Source: Cephalopachus bancanus (lineage: Eukaryota; Chordata; Mammalia; Primates; Tarsiidae). From it: 64,000 bases of DNA. The first letter of the stretch is position 1. The number at the start of each line of letters is the position of its first letter. The position numbers and the translations under genes were made by a program. Where the stretch lies: NCBI GenBank assembly GCA_027257055.1, contig JAPVLO010000403.1, positions 1,116,001 through 1,180,000 on the forward strand, in the 5' to 3' direction. Positions 63,800 to 64,000 of this stretch are shown piece after piece. The notes under the pieces are model-generated. The model saw nothing but the letters and a program-made list of their open reading frames with translations. It was not told where the DNA came from and searched no databases.

Positions 63800-64000
63800 T
63801 AGTCGTAGTCTCACTCTGTCACCCAGGCTGGATTGCAGCGACTCGCTCACACCACTGCAGCCTCGATCTGCTGAGCTTGGCGATCCTTCCACCTCAGCCT
63901 TCAAAATAGCTGGAACCACAGGCATGCACCACCACACCTGACTGATTTTTTTTTTTATTTTAGAGACGAGGTCCTTTCATGTTGCCCAGGCTGGTCCCCA
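63800..64000 (-). repeat. Alu, cut by the window edge
   Basis: TAGTCTCACTCTGTCACCC preceded by (TTTA)n; continues past 64000. Confidence 0.88.

Overview
Vertebrate nuclear DNA from a primate. It has intron-bearing genes with GT/AG splice sites and dozens of Alu dimers. The gene order PEX11B - GNRHR2 - RBM8A - LIX1L - ANKRD34A - (POLR3GL) is that of human 1q21.1, here in reverse orientation. Most Alus belong to an AluJ-derived type: body ending in a GAGTTGGAGTCTCAC-type tail on the reverse strand, a CTACAATAAATCAAAAAATTAG middle linker, and CGGGTTCGAGACCCGCCTGG in the left arm. I saw no clear AluS/AluY copies and no strepsirrhine-type Alus. GNRHR2 is intact here, whereas it is broken in human. 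Together this suggests a non-anthropoid primate, most likely a tarsier; the species call is inference.

Layout. 1-1.3 kb: first two coding exons of PEX11B (minus). 1.9-8.3 kb: GNRHR2 (plus), three coding exons joining into an open 377-codon reading frame, head-to-head with PEX11B. 8.8-11.3 kb: RBM8A (minus), six coding exons, 174 aa, tail-to-tail with GNRHR2. 16.8-48.3 kb: LIX1L (minus), six coding exons, 337 aa, with long repeat-filled introns. 50.7-53.2 kb: ANKRD34A (minus), one coding exon, 496 aa, with a TATA box upstream. 54.9-55.15 kb: a CpG/CCAAT-rich region with a donor site on the plus strand, the expected place for the non-coding first exon of POLR3GL. 55-64 kb: repeats only.

The accessory content lies in the LIX1L introns and the right end. 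(a) A retrocopy of a TPTE/TPTE2-type voltage-sensing phosphatase, about 2.94 kb on the minus strand, splits an Alu and has a matching target-site duplication and a poly(A) tract. It carries a 105-bp coding minisatellite and several disabling changes. (b) An old betaretrovirus-like provirus remnant (integrase end, env, 3' LTR) lies at 40.7-43.75 kb. A related, longer solo LTR in opposite orientation at 58.4-60.3 kb has a perfect 6-bp TSD. (c) There are several local duplications: an Alu fused to about 290 bp of non-Alu DNA present at both 5.2 and 34.8 kb; a tandem 0.54-kb duplication at 24.7-25.8 kb; a ~205-bp segment found in RBM8A intron 2 and again upstream of RBM8A; and an 82-bp tandem at 49.2 kb. 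(d) Older DNA transposons (mariner, hAT/MER5, MER2-like), L2, MIR and MaLR remnants.

The genes are not one pathway: peroxisome division, neuropeptide signalling, exon-junction complex, LIX1-family RNA-binding-like protein, and ankyrin protein. They form a compact conserved synteny block with shared bidirectional promoters and one convergent gene end.
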